DNA of 64,000 nt from Flavobacteriales bacterium. Lineage in GTDB: Bacteria > Bacteroidota > Bacteroidia > Flavobacteriales_F > PHOS-HE28. This document shows, piece after piece, positions 26,515-38,538 of this stretch (positions are counted from its first letter, which is position 1; each line of letters begins with the position of its first letter). Location: contig JADJCS010000017.1 in assembly GCA_016703105.1 (NCBI GenBank), forward strand, positions 174,645-238,644, given 5' to 3'. Both the position numbers and the translations under genes were made by a program. Under the pieces are notes generated by a model that was not told the origin of the DNA, did not search any database, and saw nothing but the letters and a program-made list of their open reading frames with translations.

Positions 26515-29412
26515 CGCCAATGTTGAGAAAGTACCTGTGATGGACTTGCGGGCGTTGGTGCCATACATGGCGGTAGCTGGCGAGGTGAAGTCCACCGAGC
26601 TGACCTCAGGCGACAGTGCCAAGGGAGCGCTGGTCATCACGCCCAAGTGGTTGCGGTGCCGCACCGCCACATGATAGTTGTCGGCGGGCAGGTCGAAGCT
26701 CACCGGTGCAAGGCCATCCGTATCCACCACCTGGCCACCCACCAGCAGTATCGCGGACCGACTGGCCAATACGATCGCCGGGTTGTTCGCGCTGCGGAGT
26801 TCGAGCACTACCCAATCCACAACGCTCTGTCCGCCGGAAATGGAAAACACCTCTCCGCCACCGCCCACGTGCGGATAGCCGAGCGCGGAATACGGTTCGG
26901 TGACGGGCAGAAGGCCTTGCACTGCAAGCGCGCCGTTCATCAGGCCCGTGGCACTGTTGTAGGGTCCTTCCAGCACCACCCGTGCCTGCAACAGGATGGG
27001 ACAGTGCTCATCCACCACGCCATCGCAATTGTCATCCATCCCATTGATCGTTTCCTGCAGGTAAGGCCGGCCGATGTGGAGCAGGTACGATCCCGGGTTC
27101 TCCATGCGCACCACATAGGTTCCGCTCTGGTCCACATCGACCAACATCATATGGTCAAAAGCGACGCCCACGGCGTTGGTGACCGTGATCCCGGGGGTCT
27201 GCTGGATGAGTTGCTCCACGGTGAATTCGGGGGCGGTAGAGACCAGCAGGATACGCTCCCCGGCGTGCGCGGTGAACGCGTAGTAGTCGGCTTCACCGGA
27301 CCCAGGGGTGCCAGCGAAGTAATTGGATCCACCCTGGGCCTGGGTAGGCAGGTCATTGCAGAGGTAAGTTTCGGTGGTGGCCGTGCCGGGAGGTGGTATC
27401 ACCGCGGCGTACAATGCATAGTGGTTGATGGTGGCGTTGTCGCCCGGCTCATTCACGCGCAGGTAGATAGCACCACCGGGCGCTGGGATACCATAGAGGC
27501 CGGCCCCTGACGGGCATGCCAACGAACCTCCCATGGCATTGGCACCCAGGATCTGCCCATTTTCGTCGAACGCGGTGAGCTCGAACTGGCCACTGCCGGA
27601 ACATTGGATGGCCGCGAAGATCAATGAACCGGCATCTACGGCGCCCAGCGCGAAGTAGTCGTGGTCCCCTGCCGGCGTGATCGCCGCTGAGGCGATGAAG
27701 CTCGGGCCGCAATACGCGGATGCGGTGGCCGGTGAACCGTTCGGTTCCTGCTCCGAGTGCTGGGGTACGATCACGCACGGATATGTTTCGCACACATCCC
27801 CGATGATGTTGAAGTCGGCGTCCGACTGGTCTGGGTTGGGGGTGAAGGGGCAGTTGTCCACGCAAGCGGGCACTTGATCGCCATCCGTGTCGGCGGTGTT
27901 ATTGCTTTCGCCCGGTGTGGCGCACCAGACCCGCAGGTCCGTGCTGTTGTTGTCCGTATCACTGCCATCGGGGTAGCGCGCCAGGGTGGTGAACGGCGAG
28001 AGATGGCCGTCCATATCGCTGCCGAGCTGGCCGGCTCCGGTTGTTTCCATGTAGGGCGCGCCGGCGCTGCCCTCGTAACTGATCACGTCAAGGAGCGGTC
28101 CATTGCTTTGGTACCGCAATCCAATAGCGTCCGGGCTCCCGTTCTGTATGAGGTCCTGCGCTGGCGTCACCACATGATCGATGTGCGGTGTACCGGCATG
28201 GTTGCCTATCACGAAATAGTCCCCGGCGGCGAGCAGGAAGCTCGGCAGAACGAGCGTGCGATAGATATCCGCCGCGCCACCGTTGCCCTGCACCAGTTCG
28301 ATCCGGATACCTGCCAGGTCCACGGTGGTGGTGCCGGTGTTCTTCAGTTCGATCCATTCCGCGATGTCCTCATCGACGGCATCGTCCCCGACACCGGCAT
28401 TGTCGTAATCCACTTCGTTGATCACCAATTGGGGCGGCACGACGCAGCCATCGTCGATGTTGCCATCGCAATCATCGTCCAGGCCGTTGCATACTTCAAG
28501 CCCATCCATTTGACCGCAGCCGCATCCGCCCGGCGCGGTTTTCAACGGATCGTTCGGGCAGCCATCGATACAGTTCGCCACGCCGTCCGCATCGCTGTCC
28601 GTGTCCGGCACACCGCAGCCGCATTGCCCGGCCACCACCTTGTCCGCATCGTTCGGACATCCGTCGTTGCAATCGGCGGTGCCATCGCTGTCCGTATCCG
28701 TATCCTGCACGCCGCAGCCGCAGATGCCTGGAGCGGTCTTGTTCGGATCGTCCGGACAACAATCCGCGTTCGCCGTGCCCGGGGTCAGGCAATGCCTTTG
28801 CCAGTCCGCACTGTTGTCCCCCGTATCGGTGCCATCCGGGAAGCGGCTGATGCCGGTATCGCCGATGCCGTCATCGCTGTTGCTAGAGGGAACGCCGTTT
28901 CCTTCCGCATATGGCGCACCGCTGTTACCCTCATAGCTTACGGCATCCACCAGCAGCGCGAGCGGGTCGCGCAGGCCGATGCCGTCCGGTGCCCCGTTCT
29001 GGATCCAGTTCGTGCCGGAGCCCACCACCAGGTCGATGTTCGGGATCGCGGCGTTGTTCCCCACCACGTAGTACGCTCCCGGGGCCAGGGAAAAGGCTGG
29101 CAGGGCGATGGTCGCGTATACGGTCGCGTTCCCGAGCGCACCGTTCACCAACTCGAGGGTGTACCCAGAGAGGTCCACCGGCGTGGCGGAGGTGTTCAGC
29201 AGTTCAATGAACTCCATGGCATCGGTCCCGTCCGTGTCGTAGTCCACTTCATTGATCACCAGGCCGCCGGTGATGAACGGAAGGGGGTGCGCGGCGATGA
29301 TCCAACCCGAAGCGTGGACCAGAAGCAGGAACGTGAGAACGATGAGCGTGTAGCGAGCACGATTTACAACGGCCGATACCGCGCTAACGGGGGGTGTGTT
29401 CAATACGCGCAT
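26266..29412 (-). CDS. LTD-domain secreted protein with NAQLP-ending module
   Basis: A 1048-residue exported protein, intact. The signal region is YTLIVLTFLLLVHASGWIIA. Two lamin-tail domains (LVINEVDYDTDGTDAMEFIE; LVINEVDYDNAGVGDDAVDE) flank thrombospondin type 3-like calcium repeats (DTDSDGTADCNDGCPNDADK) and a MopE-like NGLDDDCDGNIDDGC motif. A pre-peptidase-like region and a second DDNCDGVVDE motif come next, then the shared C-terminal module (VVLEGPYNSATGLMNGAL ... GDVTFNNQLKYAGSNNDRD ... NAQLP). Start ATG 29412 follows a good promoter. Probably a large calcium-binding surface protein; the partner is unknown. Confidence 0.87.
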   Translation of the reverse strand: MRVLNTPPVSAVSAVVNRARYTLIVLTFLLLVHASGWIIAAHPLPFITGGLVINEVDYDTDGTDAMEFIELLNTSATPVDLSGYTLELVNGALGNATVYATIALPAFSLAPGAYYVVGNNAAIPNIDLVVGSGTNWIQNGAPDGIGLRDPLALLVDAVSYEGNSGAPYAEGNGVPSSNSDDGIGDTGISRFPDGTDTGDNSADWQRHCLTPGTANADCCPDDPNKTAPGICGCGVQDTDTDSDGTADCNDGCPNDADKVVAGQCGCGVPDTDSDADGVANCIDGCPNDPLKTAPGGCGCGQMDGLEVCNGLDDDCDGNIDDGCVVPPQLVINEVDYDNAGVGDDAVDEDIAEWIELKNTGTTTVDLAGIRIELVQGNGGAADIYRTLVLPSFLLAAGDYFVIGNHAGTPHIDHVVTPAQDLIQNGSPDAIGLRYQSNGPLLDVISYEGSAGAPYMETTGAGQLGSDMDGHLSPFTTLARYPDGSDTDNNSTDLRVWCATPGESNNTADTDGDQVPACVDNCPFTPNPDQSDADFNIIGDVCETYPCVIVPQHSEQEPNGSPATASAYCGPSFIASAAITPAGDHDYFALGAVDAGSLIFAAIQCSGSGQFELTAFDENGQILGANAMGGSLACPSGAGLYGIPAPGGAIYLRVNEPGDNATINHYALYAAVIPPPGTATTETYLCNDLPTQAQGGSNYFAGTPGSGEADYYAFTAHAGERILLVSTAPEFTVEQLIQQTPGITVTNAVGVAFDHMMLVDVDQSGTYVVRMENPGSYLLHIGRPYLQETINGMDDNCDGVVDEHCPILLQARVVLEGPYNSATGLMNGALAVQGLLPVTEPYSALGYPHVGGGGEVFSISGGQSVVDWVVLELRSANNPAIVLASRSAILLVGGQVVDTDGLAPVSFDLPADNYHVAVRHRNHLGVMTSAPLALSPEVSSVDFTSPATAMYGTNARKSITGTFSTLALWAGDVTFNNQLKYAGSNNDRDPILTAIGGLVPTNTLSGQYRQEDINMNGQVKYAGSANDRDILLQNIGGSVPTAVRNAQLP

Positions 29413-29451
29413 GGGGGGCCGATAAATGGGTTCGAACGCGGGCTTGCATGA

Positions 29452-29481
29452 CCAAAATAGGTGGATGCCTGGATCCCGCAA
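29452..29481 (-). promoter_or_regulatory. Bacteroidota-type promoter for the 26266-29412 gene
   Basis: On the minus strand TTG (29481-29479) is followed after 19 bp by TATTTTGG (29459-29452), close to the TTTG-N19-TAnnTTTG consensus and 40 bp before the ATG. It is the best promoter match in the window. Confidence 0.6.
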
Positions 29482-29720
29482 GGGCTCGAGGGACGAGTTT
29501 GAAGAGATCCCGAACAGGCGCAAAGGGTATGAGCCATTCCTTGGGCGTACAGCCGAAGGTCTAGGAAGTTGCAGCTCGATCGCGTTCGCGATGCTACCTG
29601 ATCCCCCGATCCGTAGCGATCCTGAATTGCACCGGGAACTGCTGGGAGAAAATGCTCCGCATCGAACCCAAGGGAACCGCTTGGCTTCGCAGACGAACGC
29701 TCGTGAACGGACAGGACCCT
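29482..29720. other. intergenic region between two tail-module genes
   Basis: No gene is supported. About 30 bp before 29720 resemble the flank of copy 2 (AGACGAACGCTCG), so the duplicated cassette extends beyond the coding region here. Confidence 0.5.
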
Positions 29721-29969
29721 CTACGGCAACTGCGCGTTCCTTGTCGCCGTAGGCACACTGCCCCCGATGTTCTGCAAGAGGATATCGCGATCGTTCGCAC
29801 TCCCGGCGTACTTCACCTGGCCGTTCATGTTGATGTCCTCTTGGCGGTATTGACCGCTCAATGTGTTCGTTGGCACCAGACCACCGATGGCGGTGAGGAT
29901 GGGATCGCGATCATTGTTGCTGCCCGCGTACTTCAGTTGCTTGTTGAAGTTGACATCACCGGCCCAGAG
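29721..29969 (-). repeat. tail-module repeat, copy 4
   Basis: Its first 195 bp nearly match copy 3, while its upstream part (GDVNFNKQLKYAG) matches copy 5, suggesting a mosaic made by recombination. Confidence 0.85.
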
Positions 29970-32900
29970 CGCTTGCGCGGGGAAGGTGCCGGTGATGCTT
30001 TTCCGCGCGTTTGTGCCGAAGGTGGCGGTGGCCAGCGTGGTGAGGTCCACGAGCAACGGCGTGGGGGAAAGGGCCAAGGCACCAGCGGTCATCGCTCCGA
30101 GATGGTTGCGATGCCGCACCGACACATGGTAACTGGCGACGGGTGCGGTGAAGGGGACCGATGACACGCCGTCCAGATCCACCACATCCCCATCGCGTTG
30201 CAACAAAGCGCTGCGGCTGGCGATGATGTTGGCCGGGACCGTCGGGCTGCGCAGTTCGAGCACCACCCAATCCACTATGGCGTTGTTGCCTGAAATGGCG
30301 AGCACGGCCGGTGCCACGGTCTCGCCGCCACCACCACCAGCGTGGATGTAGCCTGCGGCAGTGTACGGTTCGGTGAGGGGGAAGCCAGGCAGACCGCGCA
30401 GCGCGTCGTTCATCAGTCCGGTGGTGCTGTTGTACGGTCCTTCGAGGAAGACACGGGCATCCACACGCACCACCAGCGGTGTACCGAGGCAGGTGCAGGT
30501 GCCGTCCAATACATCGTTGGTGGTATTGGCATCGCCATCGTCGCAGGTGGAACCGATCTGGCCTGGTACGAGCGGACAATCGTCGTTCGCGTCGCAGGTG
30601 CCATCGCCATCGGCGTCCTGGAAGCTGTGCGTCACCACGCCGTTCACACATGCATCCAGTGTGCAAACGTCACTGTCGTCGATCACCGGCACGGACACAG
30701 TAACGGAGGCGGTTCCTGCGCAGCTGTTCGCACCGTTCACGGTCACGGTGTAGCTGGTGCCGACGGTGATCCCGCTGGCCAACGGGTTCGCGATAGTGGT
30801 GCTGTTCAGGAAGGTGGCCGGGCTCCACGCGAAGCCGCTCACCGTGGACAGGTACGGGTTCGCATAGCCTGCGTTGAAGCTGCCGATCGACTGCACAGGA
30901 CTGCCCGTGTCCGAATTGGACCAGTCGCTTCCCAGGTTGGTGTCCGAGGCCGCCGTGCGGATGATGCCGGCTCGACCGGTCAGGGCCGCAAGCGTCGTAT
31001 TAGACCAGTCAAATTCGGTAACGCCGGTGACCGGTGCCCAAACGAACGATGTGCCTGTTGCCAACGCGTCGACCACCGCGCCGGCGTTGTTCTTCAGCAC
31101 CACACCGATCGGTCCGCTGGAGGTCCAGTGGTTGCCACCTATACCACCCACCGTGTAGTACTGGTTGGCCGGGCTTCCCACGCCCGGGCCCATTCCCACC
31201 ACAAGGGCGCTGTTCGGGAGCATGATCGTTCCCGGAGGGAAGGTGAACAGGGGGTGCGTGGGGCTGGTCCCGTTCGAGATGAAACCGGTGACGGTCCACC
31301 CGCTGATGTCCGCAATGAGCCCCGAGGTGTTGTTGAGCTCGACGAAATCATCGATCCCTGCGGTGAGGTAGGCCGGGTAGACCGGTGTCGCTCCAGCTCC
31401 TGTGCGTTGTGTGGTCACTTCGGAAATGCGCACGTAGGTGCGATCCACCGATGCGGACACTTGCAGTTGGGAGCTCCCTGCGGGGCACACCGTATCGGGG
31501 CTGGCCGTCACCGGACCGATCACGGGTTTGGGATGTACGAGCGCATGCACCGTGTCGGGCACGCTGGGGCAGCCATTGCTGAAGGCGGTGAATTGATAGA
31601 TCCCGTCCTCGGTGAAGGTCATCGCCGTGCGCGATGGGTTCTGCTGCGTGCTGCTGAAGCCGTTCGGGCCTGTCCAGCTGAACGCATTGCCGAAGTTCGT
31701 GGTGCCGATGAGGTTGAGGGTCTGGTCCTCACATACCGGACCGGTGCTGTTGGCATTGGCCGTTGGAACAGAACCTGCCACCACCGTCAGCGGACCGGTG
31801 TTCACGCTGCCGCCGCAAGCGTCGCTCACCTGGCAACTGTACGTACCGACAATGGACGCGCTTATGCTGGCCGTGGTCTGACCGTCCGGGCTCCACAGGT
31901 AGGTGAAGGGTGTACCTCCGCCCGTTGGCACGGCGGTCAAGGTGGTGGGTGCGCCATCGCATAGGGCCGGTATGCCGGAAATGAGGGCCGAAGAGAGTGG
32001 TGGGATGATCGATACGGTGGCGGTGTTCGTGGTGGTGCAGCCCGAAGGCGTGGTCACTGTAACGGTGTAGGTCGTGCTCGCCGTGATGGCCGTGGCCACG
32101 GGGTTCGCAATGGTGGGGTCGTTGAGGAAGGTGGTGGGACTCCACTGGAAGGTGAGCGGATCGAAGCGCCAGGCCTCGGGTATGGAGATGTTCCAAGCGG
32201 CGGGGAACTTGGAGATCACGGTGCGTGAACCGCCGTTGAAGTCTTCCACTCCGATCCTGTTCGGTGAAGTGGATGCCCCGTGTGTCACGGTTGTAAGATG
32301 CAGCTCGATGCGGCCGGTGGTCTCATGCAAGTGGATCTGCCCCTTACCGCGCCGGTGTTCGGGTTGAACGGAACGGCGTTGAAGTTCACCACGAACACGC
32401 GGCTGCCCGGTGCGCCCACGGTGAATGTGCCAATGGAACCACCGGAGGTGGCATTCAGATCGGACCAACACAAAGCGATCACCGCGTTCGGCGCGCTGGA
32501 GAGCGTAAGGAAGTCGGAGATCCGACTGGTCGCAGCGCTCACTCCCGCCGGGTTGTTGAAGGTGATGTATCCGTTGGGCGACACCCAGAGCTGGCTGAAC
32601 ACGCGCCCGTCATACTTGAATGGGAAGGGAAGAACGACTGGTGTGCTGAACCCATCGTTCGCGGTGTTGTCACCACCGGCGTTCCATGTGGTGATCGCGG
32701 TGGGTGTTCCGGAAAGCGGGGCAGGCGCGATGGGCAGTTCTTTCAGGAAGCCCGGATTTTCCCGCGCGTCCACCACGAGTTGGCTGTTGCCGCCCGCGCA
32801 GAGCGAGGTCGGTGTTGCCGTGGGTGTCGGCATCTGCGGTGTACTGTTCACCACCACATCCACGGTGGCGGGCGCACTGGTGCATCCGTCGAAGCTGGCC

Positions 32901-35900
32901 GTGAAAGTGAACGTATTGTCAAAGAACGCATTCACCGAAGGGGCACTGGCATCCTCGGTGGTGGCGGTAAAGCCTGTGATCTGCGGGCCGGTCCATTGGA
33001 AGGTGGTGCCGAAGTCCGTGCTTCCGTCCAGGAGGAGTGTATCACCAAAGCAGAGCGGGCTGTTGGAAGTCGCCGAGGCGGAAGGCACCGGCTTCTCGAT
33101 CACGTTGACGCTGCCCGCGTTCACACTACCGCATGGATCGCTCACCACGCAACTGAACGTTCCAGCGGTGGACACCACGATGCTCGCGGTGGTCTCACCG
33201 CCGGGGCTCCAGAGGAAGGTGTGGGGTCCGCCACCGTCCGTTGGTACGGCGGTCAAGGTGGTACTGCCTCCTGAACAGAACGCGGGCGTACCGGTGATGG
33301 TCGCGGCGGTGGTGGGGGTGGTGGTGAGAACGGTAACGCTGTCGGTGGCGGTGCATCCACCGGCGGAGGTCAGCAACACATCGTATTCCTGCTCGGGCAC
33401 GTTGATGGCGGTGACCATGGGCGAGGCGGCGGTGGTGCTGCTGAGGAAGGTCGGTGGCGTCCACAGGTAAGAACCACCGGCGACCGGCGGCAGGCTGAAG
33501 CGGTACAGGCGGCCACTTGCGGGCTGGCCTGTATTGGCATCGTTCGCGCTCACCGCGCTCACCGTGTTCGTCGCCAGCGTGATGCTTTGGAAGTTGGCTG
33601 GGCCGGCGGTGATCCCCGCTGAAGCGCTCATGCTGGCGGCTCCCATCGCGCCGTAGCGGAATTCAATTGTACCGTTCTCGTAGAGCCAAAGTTGAAAGAA
33701 GCTGTTCGCCACAACGCCCAGGTTCTTCGGGATGGTGACGCCCCATTGCACTTTCAGGATGCGGTGCGGTGCGGTGCCTGACACTTTGCTGAAAACACCT
33801 CCACTGAGGGAGAATGTCCCTGTGGAAAGGTCATCCCAGTAGGCGTAGATCTTCGGGTTGTTCGCGGCACTGGTGGTGCTGTTCACCGGTTGTGCCACCG
33901 CCTGCGCTCCGCCCAACTGGAGCCAGCCGTCCGGCGATACGGAGAAATGCGAGAAGAGCGTGCCGTTGAACGGGAAGTCGAATCCGATGGTGGTGGGGAA
34001 GGCCAGCGGCTCATCATCAATGAAGGGATAGATCCGATGGATGAACTGGTTCATGGGATCGAGCGCCGCTCCGGTCTCCGTGCTGAACACGTACTGGGAA
34101 AGAGGCGCGCGCGTGGTGGCCTGCACCTCCAATTGCGCATTGCCGTTGACGCAAACGAGTGACGGGGTCGACACCACATCGCCGATGGAGATCAAAGGCG
34201 CTGTCACACATTCCTGCGCTATGCAGGCATCGATGGTACAGGGATCGCCATCGTTGCAGTCGCTGTTCTGCTGGCATTCCACCGCGGTCTCGGTAGCGCA
34301 GACCGTGAAGGTGCCGGGCGTGGCGCTGAAGACCTTTACGAAGCGGCTGGACCCGAAGGGCACCGCGAAGGTGTGGGAGGTGCCGCCCGCGCAATAGGTC
34401 ACGTTGCCGATGGAACCGAACTGGTCCTCGAACACCTCGATGCCCATGTCCGCCGCGGTGCCCGGCACGAGTTCCACCGTGACGGTCCCGTTCACCGGAC
34501 CGGTGAGCGTATACCACAGGTCGGGTGCGGTGGGATGCTCGCAATTGGGGTCCTGGTTGGTGGCGTAGGTGGTGGAGGCGGCCAGCCCGGTGCATGTGCC
34601 GGTCGGTTCAACAGGGAGGGCTACGGGTGAGAAGTTCTCGTTGTTGTCCGGCGCGGCGATCGCGCAAATGCCGAAGGTGCCCTGGTCACCGGCGGCGGAG
34701 ACCTTGATGAAGTAGGTGGTCCCCATGGGCACTTGGAAGCTGTGGGTGTTGCCCGTTCCGCAGTAGGTCTCATTGCCGAACTGGCCGTCGCGCACCTGAA
34801 GCCCGAGCCCGGAAGCAGTGATCGGGGTGAGTTCGATGGTAACGGCCATGCCCAACCCGCCGGTCACCGTGAACCACACATCGCTCACTTCGGGCAGCGG
34901 GGATGAACAGCCAGTTCCACTGTTGGTAGCGAAGGCGGTGGAGGCCAGCAGGGGTGTGCAGTTGCCGGGTTGGTGCAGCGTCAATGGCGTGGCCCCGAAA
35001 GCCTCGTTGTTGTCCGGCGCGGCGGTCGCGCAGAGCGTGAACGTGCCGGGGATCTGCGCGAAGACCTTCACGAAATAGGTGGAGCCGGAGGGCACCTGGA
35101 AACTGTGCGTATTCCCGATCGAACAGTATGTTTCTGTACCGAATTGCCCGTCGAAAACTTGGATCCCCATGTTGGTGGCGGTGCCTGGATCGAGTTCGAT
35201 GGTGGCTCCGAAACCCGGGCCACCGGTCACCGTGTACCACAGGTCCACGGAGCCGGGCAGCGCGCAAGACGTCTGTGGAAAGGCGTTCGTGGCGCCAGCC
35301 ATGGTGGTTTCCAGTGGCAAGCACGTGCCGGGGGGATGGAGGGTGAGCGGGGCCGCCGTGGATTGCTCGTCGTTCGTGGGCGGATGCACGGCGCAGATGT
35401 GGTATTCGCCCGGGGTCTCGGTGAACACCTTCACCTTGTAGGTCTGCCCATCGGGCAGGAAGAAGCCGTGTGAGTTACCGGCGGCGCAATACACACTTGT
35501 ATTGCCACTGTCGAACACCTCGATGCCGAGGCCCGATGCGCTGACCGGGAAGAGTTCGATGCGCGCGGTGTTGCTGCTGGTGCCCGTCACGCTGTACCAC
35601 AGGTCGCGGGCCGTGGGGAACGCGCAGTTGATGCCGCTGTTGGTCGCGAACACGGTGGAGTCGATCTGCGCGCTGCATGCGGGCGGCCAGCTGCCGTTGC
35701 CGCCGGAGCAGTCCCCGCCATCGGAACCGAACGCAGGGCAGTTGAATGAAATGAAGGCACCATTGTAGAAGAAGGAGCCATCGTCGCAGAAACCATCCCC
35801 GACGAGCGCGAGCGGGGCGCAGTTCCCATTGCAGTCCGCTGTTTCCCCAGGTGGACAAGTGCCTTGGGCAGGAATGAAGCAGCTGCATTCCTCGGCGGGC

Positions 35901-37321
35901 CGCAGTGGTAAGGGTATCGCCCCAAAGGACTCGTTGTTGGCCGGTGCGCGGATCGCGCAGATGCTGAAGGTCCCCGGAACAGCCGCGAAGACCCGCACCC
36001 GGTAATTGGTGCCGATCGCCTGGAAGCTGTGGAAGTTGCCCGTCCCGCAATACGTCGGTGTGGAGCCATTGTCCGAGAAAACCTGGATCCCCATGTCCGT
36101 GGCCGAACCGGGGAACAGCTGGATGTTCACCGCGAAGCCCGCGCCCCCATCCACAGCGTACCAGACGTCCGCGGCCGACGGGCTCAGCCCGCACGGGATG
36201 GTGCCGTCGTTGGTGGCGAAGTCCGTGGTGCCGGGCAGGGCCGTGCAACTGTCCGGGTGCTGGGAGGGTAGCGGGGTGGCGAAGAAGACCGCGTTGTTCG
36301 CCGGTGCCCGTACCGCACAAATGGTGAAGGTGCCCGGCGTTTGCGCGAAGACCTTGACGAAGGTGGTGGACCCGAAGCCCGCAAAGATGCCGTGCTGTGT
36401 ACCCGGCTGGCAGTAGAAGACCGAGCCACCGCAGGTGCCGAAGACCTGTATGCCCAACCCCGCCGCCGTGCCGGGTGTCAGGAACACCGTGGCGGCTTGG
36501 CCGGCATCGCCGGTGATCTTGTACCACACGTCCGTTCCGCTCACCACACAGTCCACACCACTGTCCGTGGCACCCACGGTGGTACCTACCAGGGCGTTGG
36601 CCGGGCAATTGCCCGGATCCTGTAGGGGTAGGTCGATCGCACCGGAGCACTCATCGTTGGCGATCAGGGTCACCGCCACGTCATCGATCCCGAACGCCGC
36701 ACTGTTGCCGGCCTGCGTGCCGCGCCAAACGGCCCAGCGCACTTGCACCAACGGCTGGTTGTCGCACCCGGCTGGCAGAAGGACCCCCACTGTTGTCTTC
36801 AGCCCGGTGAACCCGCTGGTCTGCACATACGGATTCGCGCCGATCGTCGGCGTGAGCGTGGCCCAAACGCCCGTGTTGCCCACGCGGAACTGGCACACCA
36901 CGCCCATGGTAACGGGGCCGGCAAGTATGCTGGTGATGGAGTATCCTAAACGCACACCGGACTGCCCGGTCGTATTGATCGCCATCGCCAATTGGTTCAC
37001 TCCGTTGGTGGCATCACTGCCACTGCGCAGCACCACGCGGCCATTGCTGCCATAGATGCCCGCAACGCTCGCGGTGACAGGGTTCGCAGCCGTGATCGTC
37101 GCATCGCCGGTAGGCACCGAGGCCTCGGCCAGGCCCTGCGTGTTGATCACCGCACCGCTCAGGCCGTTCCACCCCTGGAAGCCGGTGGCGTAGGTGCTGA
37201 ACGTGCCGCTCGGGAAGGGCTCCACGAATGGGACGGAGCGTGCCGTGGGGTTCGTCTGGGCCAGGCCGACAGTGGCGGCGAGGAATGCCGTGGATAGGAA
37301 GGTCAGTGGGAGAGCGCGCAT
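29721..37321 (-). CDS. 2.5-kilo-residue multidomain surface protein with NAQLP-ending module (one frameshift)
   Basis: About 2533 residues. ATG 37321 gives a signal peptide (LPLTFLSTAFLAATVGLAQ). An N-terminal beta domain is followed by about eight repeats of roughly 105 residues (DVWYAVDGGAGFAVNIQLFP ... GTFSICAIRAPANNE). Within one repeat lies a Cys-rich, Notch/LNR-like insert (CNGNCAPLALVGDGFCDDG ... GSDGGDC). Then come two GEVED-like segments (FSVSPDGWLQLGG; LWVSPNGYITFNN), Ig/PKD-like modules (CSGGSTTLTAVPTDGG), an LTD domain and the shared C-terminal module. The frame breaks near 32340-32347 (GAVRGRSTC versus KGQIHLHE); one added A repairs it. Likely a large adhesin. Confidence 0.83.
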
Positions 37322-37348
37322 GTTGTGGAATGGCGGATGGGCCGTGCG

Positions 37349-37379
37349 CGAAATACCCACATGCCGGAGGGTAGGTCAA
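37349..37379 (-). promoter_or_regulatory. putative promoter for the 29721-37321 gene
   Basis: On the minus strand TTG (37379-37377) is followed after 21 bp by TATTTCG (37355-37349), 28 bp before the ATG. Confidence 0.45.
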
Positions 37380-37522
37380 TAGAACAAAGGTTAGGGGGGT
37401 AACCCAAAGTGGTGCGATCGACGCCCGTCCCAGCCGCGTCGGGCAGGGCGTGTACCTACTTCACCGTTCGCCGCCACGTCCTGGTCCACGGCGCGCAAGG
37501 CAGTGTTACTGGAGGCAACGGC

Positions 37523-37771
37523 TCACGGCAACTGCGCGTTCCTTACCGCCGTGGGCACACTGCCCCCGATGTTCTGCAAGAGGATATCGCGATCGTTCGC
37601 ACTACCCGAATACTTCACCTGGCCGTTCATGTTGATGTCCTCCTTGCGGTATTGGCCGCTCAACGTGTTGGTAGGCACGATGCCACCTATCGCGGTAAGA
37701 ATGGGATCGCGGTCGTTGGCCCCGCCGGCATACTTGAGTTGCTTGTTGAAGTTGACATCACCGGCCCAGAG
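37523..37771 (-). repeat. tail-module repeat, copy 5
   Basis: This copy differs from the others by GGANDRD in the first dockerin-like segment and RKEDINMNG in the second. The frame is intact. Confidence 0.8.
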
Positions 37772-38494
37772 CGCTTGCGCGGGGAAGGTGCCTGTGATCG
37801 GCTTGCGTGCATTGGTGCCGTAGGTGGTGGTGGTCGCCAAGGTGAGGTCGACGACAGCAGGCGTGCTGTTGAGGGGCACGCCGGTCAGCGTCATTGCGCC
37901 CAAGTGGTTGCGGTGGCGTACAGCCACATGGTAGTTGGCGGCCGGTGCGTTGAAGGCGACGGGAGAAATTCCATCGGTGGCCACCACATCGCCATCGCGT
38001 TGCAACAGCGCACAACGAGACTCCACCACGGTGGCGGGCGTAGCGGTGCTGCGTAGTTCCACCAGTACCCAATCCACCACGGCATCACCACCGGTAATGG
38101 CCAGCACCGGTGCGGTGGTGGCCTCACCGCCACCGCCTACATGCACATAGCCGATCGCGGTGTAAGGTTCGGCGAGCGGTATGAGGCTGGCACTGCGCAG
38201 GGCATCGCTCATCAAACCGGTGGTGCTGTTGTAGGGGCCTTGCAGCGCTGCGGCAAGGTGGAGGCGAAGCTTCAAGGTGGTGGGCTGCTGGTAGCCTTGC
38301 GTGACCAGCCCTCCTGGAACCGTGCCCGAGCCGATGACCGGCTCGCCCACGGACCAGCTGACCGAGCCGCCGGGAATGGTGCCCGTGCCGCCGCCGGTGG
38401 AGACGAGGGTTTGGGCAGAGGTAATGATCGCGCATGCGCCGAGCAGGAACAGATGTACTGTGCGGCTGGCTCGATGCCCGTATGTAAAACTCAT
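37523..38494 (-). CDS. small secreted protein made mostly of the NAQLP-ending module
   Basis: A 323-residue intact protein. After a signal peptide (TVHLFLLGACAIITSAQ) there is a short domain of about 45 residues (GGSVSWSVGEPVIGSGTVPG) of a kind often found just before T9SS tails in Bacteroidota. The full shared module follows (LAAALQGPYNSTTGLMSDAL, AVVDWVLVELRS, YHVAVRHRNHLGAMTL, two dockerin-like segments, NAQLP). It is the minimal member of the family here and shows that the module forms a unit of about 230 residues. Confidence 0.85.
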   Translation of the reverse strand: MSFTYGHRASRTVHLFLLGACAIITSAQTLVSTGGGTGTIPGGSVSWSVGEPVIGSGTVPGGLVTQGYQQPTTLKLRLHLAAALQGPYNSTTGLMSDALRSASLIPLAEPYTAIGYVHVGGGGEATTAPVLAITGGDAVVDWVLVELRSTATPATVVESRCALLQRDGDVVATDGISPVAFNAPAANYHVAVRHRNHLGAMTLTGVPLNSTPAVVDLTLATTTTYGTNARKPITGTFPAQALWAGDVNFNKQLKYAGGANDRDPILTAIGGIVPTNTLSGQYRKEDINMNGQVKYSGSANDRDILLQNIGGSVPTAVRNAQLP

Positions 38495-38538
38495 GATGGG
38501 TCAGGTGTTACAAGGCCAAGTCTACTTTGAACATGACC

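Noticed and set aside
27757..29451. 564-codon plus-strand frame opposite the LTD protein
   Set aside because: A GC-rich shadow frame; the minus-strand protein is complete with signal, domains and tail.
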